A stretch of 64,000 nt of DNA from assembly GCF_000787855.1 (NCBI RefSeq), contig NZ_BBPQ01000027.1:9049-73048 (forward strand), read 5' to 3'. The stretch is from Streptacidiphilus anmyonensis. Its GTDB lineage: Bacteria > Actinomycetota > Actinomycetes > Streptomycetales > Streptomycetaceae. Both the position numbers and the translations under genes were made by a program. How positions within the stretch are numbered: position 1 is the first letter of the stretch; each line of letters starts with the position of its first letter. Under the pieces are notes generated by a model, which saw only the letters and a list, made by a program, of their open reading frames with translations, was not told the origin of the DNA and made no database searches. Positions 42,073 through 50,564 of the stretch are shown here, piece by piece.

Positions 42073-43790
42073 GGCATGTCTCCTTCGGACCGTGGTGCGC
42101 TGCGAAGACCGGCAACGGCGGTGACGTACTGTTCCTCCCTGGCCAGGCCCAGGGTGTCCGCGAGGCGTTCGTCCCAGCGTGCCGCGAAGGCCAGGTCCAA
42201 CCCGTAGCCGCCTGCGACCGCAGCAAGCTGGGTGCTGGCGCAGCCGGCGTCCAAGTGGGCCAGGCGGTAGGAGAATTCGGCGTACTTCGAGGCGAGCCGC
42301 GTGTCCGCGGCGACCATCACCAGCGCCGCAGTGAAGGATTCGTCCTCCAGCCCGGTCCCGGCCAGGACGTGGGACAGCGGAATCGCCTCGGGACGGACGG
42401 CGATCGCCTCATGAGTCAGGTCGCTGTACCGGAAGATCGTGCCGGGGAGGCCGAGCAGCCCGGTCTCCACGATCAGATAGAGCTCGACCGAGGCCAGCGA
42501 GCCGCCGCTGGGGACCCAGCGCTGGAGATTGCCGGAGGCCGGTTCGGACCGTAGACCGGCTACTCTCCGCATCACCTCCCCGAGCAGTTCCTCATCGAGG
42601 CAGCCACTGGGAGCGGTCGGGTCAGCTACCGGTGCCTCCCCGAACAGCCCCCGGGGCACCCGCAGTGACGGGGACAGGGGACGGCGCGGATGGGTGGGGA
42701 AGTCCGGGCGCTGTGTCATCAGCCGCCCCAGCTTCTCGTTCTCCGCACGCGGGACGTCGAGCCTGGGCGCAAGCGTGGCGGGCAGGGAGGCGACGGTCGA
42801 CTCGAAGAAGTCGCCCGAACGAGGTCGCGCAGCCTGGGCGGTCTCGTCAGCGGGTTGGAGGGAGACCCCGCAAGCAGGGCAGTCGTCGTAGGGGGCGACC
42901 CAATACCGTTGGGTGGTCATGGAGTCGATGGCGAACCGGCTGACGACTCGGCTGTCGGACATGGTGGGAAGCCGTCCGACGATCGATACGACCTGATGGG
43001 CGGCCAGCCCGGCCGCCAGCATCGTTGGCGGTTCACCGCTACCCGGTCCGGTCTGTTCCCATCCGGCTTCCGTTCGGCTGCGACGCAGACAAGCGGGGCA
43101 GGCGGTCATGCCGGCGAAGAAGGTGGGTCCGATCTCCACGTGCTGCGGGGAGGCTGCGACCCGAAGCACGGGCGCCCCGCTCAGTGCGGACCAGGCGATC
43201 GCGTCGTCGAGCGCCGTCTCCGACCGAGCGAAGTCCGGTTCGTCCGTCGATTCCACGACGACCACTACGGTACGAGCGACCGAGCGCGTCGGCGAGCCAG
43301 CCGACGGGCCGGCGAGCGTGGGCAGCGCGGTCAGCACGCTGCCGACACCGGAATCCACGAGGTCTACTACGAGCGCCTCGGCGATCGCCTGCGGGCCAAG
43401 AACGACGACAGCGCCGTCGGCGAGGGTGTCCAGCAGTTCAGCCGTGCTTCGGTAGCCCCCGGACGCGCCCAGGGTGCGGGAGAGGTACAAGACCGTCTGT
43501 TCCGACGGTGCTGCATGGGTGCTGCGAGGCTCGGCCGTCTCCAGCAGCCCCCGGCCGTCGAGCAGGTCGAGGGCCTGGTCGAGCTGACCTCTGGTCAGTC
43601 CCGTCTCCGCGCAGAGCGTGGAGGCTTCCCGGCTGCCGTCCAGCAGCGCGAACAGACGGGGGAGCACCTGGGAGGCGGCTCTGCCGCGGAAGACATGGCG
43701 GTGCGCGGCCCCCTCGACGATCAGTCCCTCCTCGAAGGGAACAACCGCGAGACCCCTGCAGAGCCGCACCTTTTCCTCGGTCGTGGGCAT
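42063..43790 (-). CDS. Fused E1-like (ocin-ThiF) and SagB-like protein of RiPP cluster
   Basis: 575 residues from ATG 43790, 13 nt after the preceding gene. Residues 1-90 look like a RiPP precursor recognition element with PqqD-like helices (VLPRLFALLDGSREASTLCA, GLTRGQLDQALDLLDGRGLL). A Rossmann/E1-like part follows (VLYLSRTLGASGGYRSTAEL, DGAVVVLGPQAIAEALVVDL), with zinc-type Cys pairs CPACLRR and CPACGVS. From about residue 365 a SagB-like nitroreductase domain appears (PSGGSLASVELYLIVETGLL, LPGTIFRYSD, KYAEFSYRLAHLDAGCASTQ). It should bind the precursor leader and present it to YcaO, with a fused dehydrogenase. A rare fusion order. Confidence 0.78.
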   Translation of the reverse strand: MPTTEEKVRLCRGLAVVPFEEGLIVEGAAHRHVFRGRAASQVLPRLFALLDGSREASTLCAETGLTRGQLDQALDLLDGRGLLETAEPRSTHAAPSEQTVLYLSRTLGASGGYRSTAELLDTLADGAVVVLGPQAIAEALVVDLVDSGVGSVLTALPTLAGPSAGSPTRSVARTVVVVVESTDEPDFARSETALDDAIAWSALSGAPVLRVAASPQHVEIGPTFFAGMTACPACLRRSRTEAGWEQTGPGSGEPPTMLAAGLAAHQVVSIVGRLPTMSDSRVVSRFAIDSMTTQRYWVAPYDDCPACGVSLQPADETAQAARPRSGDFFESTVASLPATLAPRLDVPRAENEKLGRLMTQRPDFPTHPRRPLSPSLRVPRGLFGEAPVADPTAPSGCLDEELLGEVMRRVAGLRSEPASGNLQRWVPSGGSLASVELYLIVETGLLGLPGTIFRYSDLTHEAIAVRPEAIPLSHVLAGTGLEDESFTAALVMVAADTRLASKYAEFSYRLAHLDAGCASTQLAAVAGGYGLDLAFAARWDERLADTLGLAREEQYVTAVAGLRSAPRSEGDMPCR

Positions 43791-43803
43791 TGCCGTACTG
43801 CGG

Positions 43804-44469
43804 TCAGCGGGCACCGACGGACACCGCCTCGCTGAGCCCGAGTCGCGAGCGCAGGTCAGCGAACGGCAGGGCCGGGTCGCAGCGGTCGCACCCATGACAG
43901 CCCACCACCTGATCGCTGCTGACTGTGTTTCCCCGAAGGGAGATCGTCACCACCCTCCCTCCTGGTCCACCCGCCGACCGTTGCCCATGGTCGATGAGGG
44001 CGCCCGCCACGGCAGCGGCCGTCCTGGCGTGGCCCGGCAGGAATCCGGCCGGGCCGACCTTGGGGTCGTCTGTGTAGGCGTTGAGCACGGCGCCGGATAT
44101 CTGCCATTGGCTGTCGTGCTGCACCAAGCGCCGTCGGTAGCAGCGATGGCACGGGCTCGACCCGGGTGTCACCCATGGCCCCACGCTGATCGCCTGGCGT
44201 TCCATCACCATCGGCAGCCACGGCAGGCCATGTGCGTGGGCGAAGGCGTCCGCCCGCTCGCAGAGGCCGGGCGACGGACGCCACATGGCCACGACCAGGA
44301 CGTCGGCGGGACCATCGGCGGTGCGATCCAGTTCGTCGAGGGGGAGGGTTCGGGCGGCTGGATAGCGCGTGGTCAGCAGGGCTGCCACGTGTTCTCCGAA
44401 TGGACCTGTGCCGACGAGCACCGGATTCGGCCTGGGGCTCCCGGTCGTTAGGCGAACGGTTGCGGCCAT
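43804..44469 (-). CDS. E1-like/ocin-ThiF partner protein of RiPP cluster
   Basis: 221 residues from ATG 44469; the first 22 nt overlap the end of the YcaO gene. A Rossmann start (PVLVGTGPFGEHVAALLTTR) is followed by DVLVVAMWRPSPGLCERADA, AHGLPWLPMVMERQAISVGP and two Cys pairs, SPCHRCYRRRL and GCHGCDRCD, that probably form a structural zinc site as in cyclodehydratase C/E1-like proteins. It is shorter than a full E1-like protein and lacks a leader-binding domain, which the adjacent fused gene has. The pair may act together. Exact role is inferred from cluster context. Confidence 0.72.
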   Translation of the reverse strand: MAATVRLTTGSPRPNPVLVGTGPFGEHVAALLTTRYPAARTLPLDELDRTADGPADVLVVAMWRPSPGLCERADAFAHAHGLPWLPMVMERQAISVGPWVTPGSSPCHRCYRRRLVQHDSQWQISGAVLNAYTDDPKVGPAGFLPGHARTAAAVAGALIDHGQRSAGGPGGRVVTISLRGNTVSSDQVVGCHGCDRCDPALPFADLRSRLGLSEAVSVGAR

Positions 44470-45758
44470 GGATTGAGCTCCTTTTCTCCGCGAACGGGGT
44501 AGCCCATCCGTTCCGGGACGTTGTACAAGCGGGGGTGCGCAGTGAACTGCGCAAGCGGATGAGGGCTGAAGGGCTGAAGGTCGGGGATCACGACGCAGAC
44601 CGCTGTCAGGCCCACGGACGCAAGCTCGCGTGTGGTCCGGTCGACGACCACCACACGCATGCCGGCACCGTCCAGCCGTTGGGTAAGCTGGTCCAGCGCT
44701 TGCACTGGGTCCTCCGGCAGAGGCACCGGCGTCCTCGAGTTCCTCGACTGTGCTCCCTCGATCAGGAAGTCGAACGCGGCGGACCGTTCGGCGCAGCCCA
44801 TATAGCGCGCACCGTCCTCCAGGGCGTTGATCTTCTCCAGCGCATCGGGGATCACGATGTGTTCGTCGTGGAACAGACCGCGGAGGCGCATCGCGTCGGC
44901 CAGTGCACTTTCCGCCGCCTGCTCAAGGGTCCGCCCGGTCGCAGCAGCGACCAGTCGTGAGGCACGGCGGTCATGGTCGGCCGCAAGCACGACGTAGGCG
45001 GTCGGAACGCCGAGGTCAAGGGTTGCATCGAAAACGAAACTGCGAATGAAACAGCGACGGTTCCACTCGACGAGTTCTGCTGTCCGTTCCGAGCACACAG
45101 CAGGATCGACGAGCGGCAGGGACAGTTGCTGCAACCAGGTCACGGACAAGGCGTCGCGTTCGATGACCTCGCAGATCCCACCCAGGACTGCCCGAACCGG
45201 ATCGGTATGAACGGCATAGCCGGTCGAGATAGGCATGCAGAACTCGTCCTGCGGATCCTGGCCGCGCAACCCATAGCAGGCCATGATCGCGGGGACCCAG
45301 GTCGGCTCGCCTGTGGCGAGGTCGAGGCCGCGGGTCCATCGGATCGGTGCTGTCATGGAGAACGGCCTGACCGGACAACCGGGTCGGGAGTACTCGGCCT
45401 CGGAACAGCGGGGGTAGCGGTCGGGCTCCAGGCACTCGCCGGCGAGATCCCGAGCCGAGGCCACGATCCGCTCCTCACCGAGATTGTCCATCCCGGCGTA
45501 GCGTTCGGCGCCCTCCGCGATGGAGATGAACCGCGCTGTCTCCGGCGAGTCCCAGGAGCGGCCGCCGGAGCAGACCTGGTCGGCCACCTGTCGGCTGCCG
45601 ACCCCGGGTCGGCCGCTGCCGATCGACGCGGTTCCGGACACAAACGGATACCGGGCACCGGGCCCGCCGGACCCGGTCCAGGTTCCGGAGACGACACCGT
45701 AAGGGGACACCAGTGCGTCGAGCGAGTCGGTGACCGGTGCCGCAGTCGAATGACTCAT
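44448..45758 (-). CDS. YcaO cyclodehydratase
   Basis: 436 residues from ATG 45758 (AGGAAAAG upstream). YcaO ATP-binding motifs are present: ARFISIAEGAERYAGMDN, the SxxExxER-like block GGICEVIERDALSVTWLQQL, GRTLEQAAESALADAMRLRG, and the C-terminal Pro-rich tail KELNPWPQPFA, which is critical in azoline-forming YcaO enzymes. It phosphorylates the amide and cyclises Cys/Ser/Thr of the precursor. The gene lies 109 nt downstream of the precursor gene, beyond a hairpin. This is the best-supported member of the cluster. Confidence 0.93.
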   Translation of the reverse strand: MSHSTAAPVTDSLDALVSPYGVVSGTWTGSGGPGARYPFVSGTASIGSGRPGVGSRQVADQVCSGGRSWDSPETARFISIAEGAERYAGMDNLGEERIVASARDLAGECLEPDRYPRCSEAEYSRPGCPVRPFSMTAPIRWTRGLDLATGEPTWVPAIMACYGLRGQDPQDEFCMPISTGYAVHTDPVRAVLGGICEVIERDALSVTWLQQLSLPLVDPAVCSERTAELVEWNRRCFIRSFVFDATLDLGVPTAYVVLAADHDRRASRLVAAATGRTLEQAAESALADAMRLRGLFHDEHIVIPDALEKINALEDGARYMGCAERSAAFDFLIEGAQSRNSRTPVPLPEDPVQALDQLTQRLDGAGMRVVVVDRTTRELASVGLTAVCVVIPDLQPFSPHPLAQFTAHPRLYNVPERMGYPVRGEKELNPWPQPFA

Positions 45759-45813
45759 CTTTTCCTCATCCTCATCGTGCGACCGGCCGCACACATCATT
45801 GACGCGTAGGGGC

Positions 45814-45849
45814 GGTGGCCACCGACCACGACAAGATCCGGTGGCCACC
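45814..45849 (-). terminator. Attenuator-like hairpin between precursor and YcaO gene
   Basis: GGTGGCCACCG (45814-45824) and CGGTGGCCACC (45839-45849) form a perfect 11-bp stem with a 14-nt loop, 19 nt past the precursor stop and 55 nt before the YcaO start. This arrangement commonly raises precursor over enzyme expression. Confidence 0.7.
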
Positions 45850-45867
45850 ACACCTGCTAACGGAACA

Positions 45868-46005
45868 TCAGAAGCAGGAGATGACCACGCATGCCAGGCA
45901 CCCGGCGGGGCCGCAGGCGCTGCAGTCGTTCTCGTTCAGGCCCGCGACGATCGCCTTGTCCTCGATGGAGTCGGCGATCAGATCCAGCGGCTCGAACTCA
46001 TTCAT
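45868..46005 (-). CDS. RiPP precursor peptide, Cys/Ser-rich core
   Basis: 45 residues from ATG 46005, with AGGAG 10-14 nt upstream. The leader is acidic (MNEFEPLDLIADSIEDKAIV, then AGLNEN) and the C-terminal DCSACGPAGCLACVVISCF holds five Cys and two Ser as candidate azol(in)e positions, with Gly/Ala spacers and a hydrophobic VVI. It starts the leftward operon that encodes YcaO, E1-like and dehydrogenase proteins. No cleavage motif is certain; a cut near Asn-Asp or Gly-Leu would release a short peptide of about 20 residues. I do not recognise a described product with this sequence. Confidence 0.88.
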   Translation of the reverse strand: MNEFEPLDLIADSIEDKAIVAGLNENDCSACGPAGCLACVVISCF

Positions 46006-46737
46006 GATTGTTCTTCTCCTCATATCTCCGAACGGTCGGCCAAAGCATTTCGGGCCGATCCGGCGCCCTCAGGTGCGGGCACGCTTGAATATTTCCAGCC
46101 GCCGCTACCCAGGCCCTATCCATGTCCTTCTCGTCTCCGAAACAGCCCCGTGCGACCGCCCCGCGACGACCGAGTTCGCGCGGACTGGGCAGGGAAGGCA
46201 TCGGTCCGACGCCCTTGGGCAGGAGTTGGCCAGCTCACCGGGACCGTCCGTACTGGAGGAGCTGGGCGGGATGGCCTGCCGGAGAGCACTGGTTTGCGAT
46301 CACAGCTGACGCGTCCTAACCCACCTCGGCGGCCTCGAAGACAAGGCCCCCGAGGGCGCGCTCGTGCTGGTGCCGCTGGTAGGGCTGACTGGCGCCGGCG
46401 CCTCCCCACTGCCGAGTAGCACATCGAGGAACTCCTGCCGTCGGCGTCCGCGATGCTCCAGCAAGGCGGGGAGTCCGGGCTGCGGGTGCGCGGCGACTGC
46501 CCGCCACCAAGCCGTTCTTCGCACTGAAAGCGGCAACTCCATGACCGGTGCGCGGATCTTCGACGGCGACGCTTTGTCGTCCGTGCTGTCAAAGCCGGCG
46601 ACCACGGTGACACCATGAGCCTTTTCCAACCTGCCCATGAGCTGCGCGGGTTGGACGTGCTTGGCTGTGCAAGCAGTGAAGCTCCTGGTAGACGGGTTCA
46701 CGACTAAGATCACCCGCTGTTTACCAGGAGCTTCGTC
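46006..46737. other. Promoter region of the RiPP operon and decayed sequence
   Basis: The 5' side of the precursor gene. No heptameric SARP repeats could be read with confidence. A plus-strand stretch near 46318-46390 reads LEDKAPEGALVLVPLVGLTG and may be a gene relic. At 46681-46731 an imperfect inverted repeat GCTCCTGGTAGAC/GTTTACCAGGAGC begins the next IS remnant. Confidence 0.4.
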
Positions 46738-47475
46738 GTGCTTGTCTACCCGTCCGCGATAGACGTATCCGGTTCAGCCCGGCGCCTGCTCTGACACCAC
46801 CTGGCCGAGCGCCGGAACCGGCTGAGGACGCGCTGGCGTCGGCTGTCCACGGGGCAGCAGGCCCTGCTCGCTCTCACTCATCTGCGCTGCGGCGAGACCT
46901 ACCAGCGCTTGGCCGCGGCCTTCGACATCGGTGTTGCCACCGCGTATCGGTACGTCCGTGAGGCCATCGAGGTGCTCGCCGCCTTGGCCCCGACCCTGGA
47001 CCAGGTCGTGCAGGTCGCCGCGACGAAGGCGTTCGTCATCCTGGACGGCACCCTGCTGCCCATCGACCGCGTCGCCGCCGACCGCCCCTACTACTCGGGC
47101 AAGCACAAGAGGCACGGCGTGAACGTGCAGGTCATCACCGATCCATTCGGGCGTCTGCTGTGGGCATCGCCGGCCCTGCCCGGCGCGGTCCACGACATCA
47201 AGGCCGCCCGCACTCACGGGATCATCGACGCCCTGACCACGGCCGGCATCCGCTGCTGGGCCGGTCCGCGCCGACTACCGCGGCCGCTGGACCAACCTAT
47301 CCGCCGGCCAGAAGGCCGTGAACCTCTCCCACGCGAAGATCCGCGCCGTCGGAGAACAGGCCATGGCCACCCTCAAGGGCTGGCGACTCCTGCGCAAGCT
47401 CCGCTGCAGCCCGAGCCGCATCACCAGCACCGTCAAGGCAGTCCTCGTCCTGCACCTCGCACCGGCATCATGAGG
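46738..47475 (+). pseudogene. IS5-type (DDE_Tnp_4-like) transposase, inactivated
   Basis: GTG 46738 opens VLVYPSAIDVSGSARRLL and hits an in-frame TGA at 46792, directly before HLAERRNRLRTRWRRLSTGQ. It then reads on with ALTHLRCGETYQRLAAAFDI, TKAFVILDGTLLPIDRVAAD and RPYYSGKHKRHGVNVQVITD. Around 47255 a frameshift occurs, and the last part (GEQAMATLKGWRLLRKLRCS) is in another frame. The motifs are those of HARBI1-like IS5 transposases. One nonsense codon, one frameshift and probably an internal deletion make it inactive. Confidence 0.8.
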
Positions 47476-47477
47476 CC

Positions 47478-47936
47478 ATGCACTGCACCGAATGGCACTA
47501 CGTCTGCCGCTCCTGCGATCATCGGTTCACCCTGCCAGGGGCCGACCTGTCATTCAGCTACGGCGCCTTCCTCGGCGTCTCCTCGACCCCGGAGGCGGTC
47601 CTTCTCGATGCCTTCGCTGACCCGGCATACGCGGAGATCCAGGCCTTGGTCAGCGAAGACGAGCGAACCACCGGCCTGACGGCAGTGGCTACAGGCCAAC
47701 TCGCCCGCACCGTGGCCGGGAGCGTTTTCGACCCAGACAGCAACCGCTCGCCGTTCACCTTCGCCGGGACTCCTCCATGTCCCCGGTGCACATCGAGTGA
47801 GATCGCACTCCTCCGCGCCACAGAGACGCGCTGGCCGGGCGATATCAGCCCGGCCACCCATAAGCAGTGGGACGCCCTGACCTCCGCCGAGAAGGCAGCA
47901 GCCGTGAGCCACATCCTGAGTGCCCTGCATCGCTGA
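47478..47936 (+). CDS. Zinc-ribbon-like hypothetical protein
   Basis: 152 residues from ATG 47478 (ATGAGGCC just upstream). Two Cys pairs, YVCRSCDHRFTLPG near the N-terminus and PPCPRCTSSEIALLR near residue 103, are spaced like a zinc-binding fold. The middle is acidic (DAFADPAYAEIQALVSEDER). I do not recognise it; a plasmid- or island-type accessory gene is likely. Confidence 0.55.
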   Translation: MHCTEWHYVCRSCDHRFTLPGADLSFSYGAFLGVSSTPEAVLLDAFADPAYAEIQALVSEDERTTGLTAVATGQLARTVAGSVFDPDSNRSPFTFAGTPPCPRCTSSEIALLRATETRWPGDISPATHKQWDALTSAEKAAAVSHILSALHR

Positions 47937-48102
47937 GCTGGCTGTGTCACTGGTTGTGGGCTCTGGTCCACTTCGTGTGGAGCGGTGACTCTCTGTTGTT
48001 CACGGCCGTCGTGCATAGCCATTGACCAGACTCTGGCTCTGGTGTCGGTGGGACGGCCGACAATGCCGGGCATGGCAGATCGCAGTCTGGTCACACGGAT
48101 CA

Positions 48103-48785
48103 TCACTTCAGCAGCGCGGGAGTCCCTGAAGCCGCTTGGCCTGGTCCTCGGGCCCGGACCGCCTTGCGGATCCGCGCGTTCACGCTCTCGATCGCGTTCG
48201 TCGAGCAGATCACCTTGCGGATCTCCACGTCGAAGTGGAGAAAGGGCGTGAACTCGGACCAGGCGTCGGACCACAGCTTGATCACGGCCTGATACTTCTT
48301 GCCCCCGGCCTCGGAGAACTCCAGGAACCGCTCGGTCGCGGCGGCCTCGTTGGGGGCGGTGTAGACGGGCTTGAGCGCGCAGGCCATCTTGTCCCGGTCC
48401 ACCTGCGATGCGTAGCGGAAGCTGTTCCGAAGCAGATGAACGACGCAGGTCTGAACGATTGTTCGAGGCCAGACAGCCACCGCGTCCGGCAGCCCCTTCA
48501 AGCCGTCGCAGACCAGCATGAGGACGTCGTTCACCCTGTGGTTCTTCAGCTCGGTGAAGACCTGCAGCCAGTGCTTGGCCCCTTCACCGCCGTCGCCGGC
48601 CCAGATGCCGAGGATGTCGCGGGTGCCCTCGACCGTGACCGCCAAAGCCAGGTAGATCGGCCGGTAGGCGACCTGGTCCCCGCGGACCTTCACGTTGATC
48701 GCGTCCACGAACACGACCGGATAGACCGGGTCGAGGGGACGTGACTGCCATTCAGCCATCCCCTCCATGACCTGGTCGGTGCAGG
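48103..48785 (-). pseudogene. IS256-family transposase remnant (catalytic core)
   Basis: Reads EGMAEWQSRPLDPVYPVVFV, DAINVKVRGDQVAYRPIYLA, DILGIWAGDGGEGAKHWLQV, LMLVCDGLKGLPDAVAVW and EIRKVICSTNAIESVNARIR. The catalytic DDE core of Mutator transposases is thus present, but the N-terminal third is missing and the C-terminal RARGHFP segment is replaced. It truncates a SnoaL-like gene at its upstream end (48786). Confidence 0.85.
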
Positions 48786-48878
48786 TTCACACATGTGCGG
48801 CTGATGCGCGTCCACGGCAGCTTTCCACCTGTTCAGCCCGTCGCGCAGAACGGACTCGGTGTCTGCGGTGTCATTCAT
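48786..48878 (-). pseudogene. SnoaL/SgcJ-like gene N-terminus
   Basis: ATG 48878 (GAAAGGAT upstream) opens MNDTADTESVLRDGLNRWKA then AVDAHQPHM, the usual first helix of SnoaL-like/NTF2-fold proteins (LxxxxxRWxxAVDAHDP). It is cut by the IS256 remnant after about 31 residues. Confidence 0.55.
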
Positions 48879-48888
48879 CTCGATCCTT

Positions 48889-49620
48889 TCAGTGGCCGGC
48901 GCTCTGGCCGCCGTCCACGTGCAGGATCTCGCCGGTGACGAAGGACGCCTGCTCGAGGTACACGATGGCCTGGACGACGTCGTCGACCTCTTCCATCCGC
49001 CCGAGTGGATGTCGAGCCGCGAGCTCGGGCGTCGTCTCCGGGTTCATCGGGGTACGGACGACGCCGAGCGAGACGGCGTTCACGCGGATGCCATGCCCCG
49101 CGAATTCGATCGCCAACTCCTTGGTGACAGCGTTCAGTCCGCCCTTGGTCAGCGACGCGAGCGCGCAGGGGACCTGTGAATCCGGCTGGTCGACCAGGGA
49201 TGTGGAGATGTTCACCAGGTGACCGCCGCCTTCACCGCGGGAGAGCATCGCACCGATGGCGCTGCGCGAGACGTTGAAGAATCCGCGCAGGTTCACGCCG
49301 ACCATAAGGTCGAAGTCCTTGTCCGTGTAGTCGGTGAACGGCTTGCCGATGTAGACGCCAGCGCTGTTGACCACGGTATCGATCCGACCGAACCGATCCA
49401 TCGCCGCCCCTACGATCCGCTCGCCCGCGCCGGACTCAAGCAGATCGCCGCTGAATGCGAACACCTGCGGGTCCCCGGATTCGGGCATCGAACGGCTGGT
49501 GGCCACGACCGCGTACCCAAGGCTGCGGTAGGCGGTGACGATGGCAGAACCGATGCCTCCATTGGCACCGGTGATGAGCGCGACCTTCTGGTCAATGCCC
49601 GCACCCGTGGCGTCGTTCAT
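48889..49620 (-). CDS. SDR-family protein lacking the catalytic Tyr
   Basis: 243 residues from ATG 49620 (GAGGGGG upstream; GTG 49626 possible). Rossmann signature KVALITGANGGIGSAIVTAY, then DTVVNSAGVYIGKPFTD, and LVNISTSLVDQPDSQVPCAL ASLTKGGLN. In typical SDR enzymes the active site reads S...YxxxK; here the Tyr position before TKGGLN is Ala, while Ser and Lys persist. A subfamily with SALASLTKGGL exists, so this is probably natural rather than damage. Ending FVTGEILHVDGGQSAGH is normal. Function unknown. Confidence 0.85.
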   Translation of the reverse strand: MNDATGAGIDQKVALITGANGGIGSAIVTAYRSLGYAVVATSRSMPESGDPQVFAFSGDLLESGAGERIVGAAMDRFGRIDTVVNSAGVYIGKPFTDYTDKDFDLMVGVNLRGFFNVSRSAIGAMLSRGEGGGHLVNISTSLVDQPDSQVPCALASLTKGGLNAVTKELAIEFAGHGIRVNAVSLGVVRTPMNPETTPELAARHPLGRMEEVDDVVQAIVYLEQASFVTGEILHVDGGQSAGH

Positions 49621-49868
49621 GCTCACCCCCTCGCTTCCTTCGCCTCATCGGCATGGCTCAGGCGGGTGACCCGTCACGGCACTCCCGCCCGGACTCGGGC
49701 GGCCACGGCCATGGCCCGGTCAGCAGGAGACCGCTCCCGCACCCGCTGGGCGGATTGCACCTGGGGCCCCGGCGGTGCGGGATCAACCGATTCGAAGTGG
49801 GCGCCGAGCCCAAGGACCCGGCCTGCGCGCGCGGGCGGGCGCCTGGGCTGGATCGCTGCGAGACGGTG

Positions 49869-50564
49869 TCATTTGAGGATCTCCAGCATCCGGTCGCCCA
49901 GGACCGCAGCCGATGCCGGGTTCTGCCCGGTGACGAGGTTGCGATCCTCGACCATGTACGGCTTCCAGATCGGGCCGCGGCTGAAGTTGACCCCGACCTT
50001 CTCCTTGACATCGGTCTCCAGCAGCCACGGCGCCCTGGAGGCAAGTCCGACGCCCTCCTCCTCCTCGTTGGTGAAGCAGGTGACGTTGAAGCCCTTGAAC
50101 GGCGACTCGCCGTGGATCCTGGTGGCCAGCATGGCGGCGGGGGCGTGGCAGACAATGAACAGCGGGTTGCCCGAGGTCAGCTGCTGCGTCAGCAGCCGTC
50201 CGGCATCGGCGTCCCACGCCAGGTCGGACATCGGACCGTGACCGCCCGGCAGGTAGACCGCGTCATAGTCCTCTAGGCGGACGTCCGACAGTTGCAGCGG
50301 CCGACGCATCACCTCCGCGGAACGGATGATGGCCTCCAACTCAAGGGCGGCGTCGTTTCCGCCGACCATCTCCGGGCGCAGGCTCATCATGTCGACATTC
50401 GGGGTCACGCCGTTCGGCGTCGCGACCACGACCTCGTGGCCGGCGTCCGTCAAGATCTTGTACGGGTTCGCGAACTCCTCGGCCCAGTAGCCCGTCGCGT
50501 ACCTCGTGCCGTCCTTCAACACCCAGTATGTGGCTCCGCTCACGATGAAAAGCACCTTGGCCAT
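49869..50564 (-). CDS. DJ-1/PfpI-family protein (Hsp31/glyoxalase III-like)
   Basis: 231 residues from ATG 50564 (GAGAGGAAAT upstream). Reads AKVLFIVSGATYWVLKDGTR, TGYWAEEFANPYKILTDAGH, DYDAVYLPGGHGPMSDLAWD and the nucleophile elbow NPLFIVCHAPAAMLATRI, followed by EEEEGVGLASRAPWLLE and a C-terminal GQNPASAAVLGDRMLEILK. The Cys-His pair and E of the elbow match Hsp31-type glyoxalases and PfpI chaperone/glyoxalase proteins. It runs in the same direction as the SDR gene, with a 248-nt gap between them. Confidence 0.9.
   Translation of the reverse strand: MAKVLFIVSGATYWVLKDGTRYATGYWAEEFANPYKILTDAGHEVVVATPNGVTPNVDMMSLRPEMVGGNDAALELEAIIRSAEVMRRPLQLSDVRLEDYDAVYLPGGHGPMSDLAWDADAGRLLTQQLTSGNPLFIVCHAPAAMLATRIHGESPFKGFNVTCFTNEEEEGVGLASRAPWLLETDVKEKVGVNFSRGPIWKPYMVEDRNLVTGQNPASAAVLGDRMLEILK

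Noticed and set aside
45998..46201. A second precursor peptide upstream of the first
   Set aside because: The frame has no SD, no leader-like acidic part and no Cys-rich tail.
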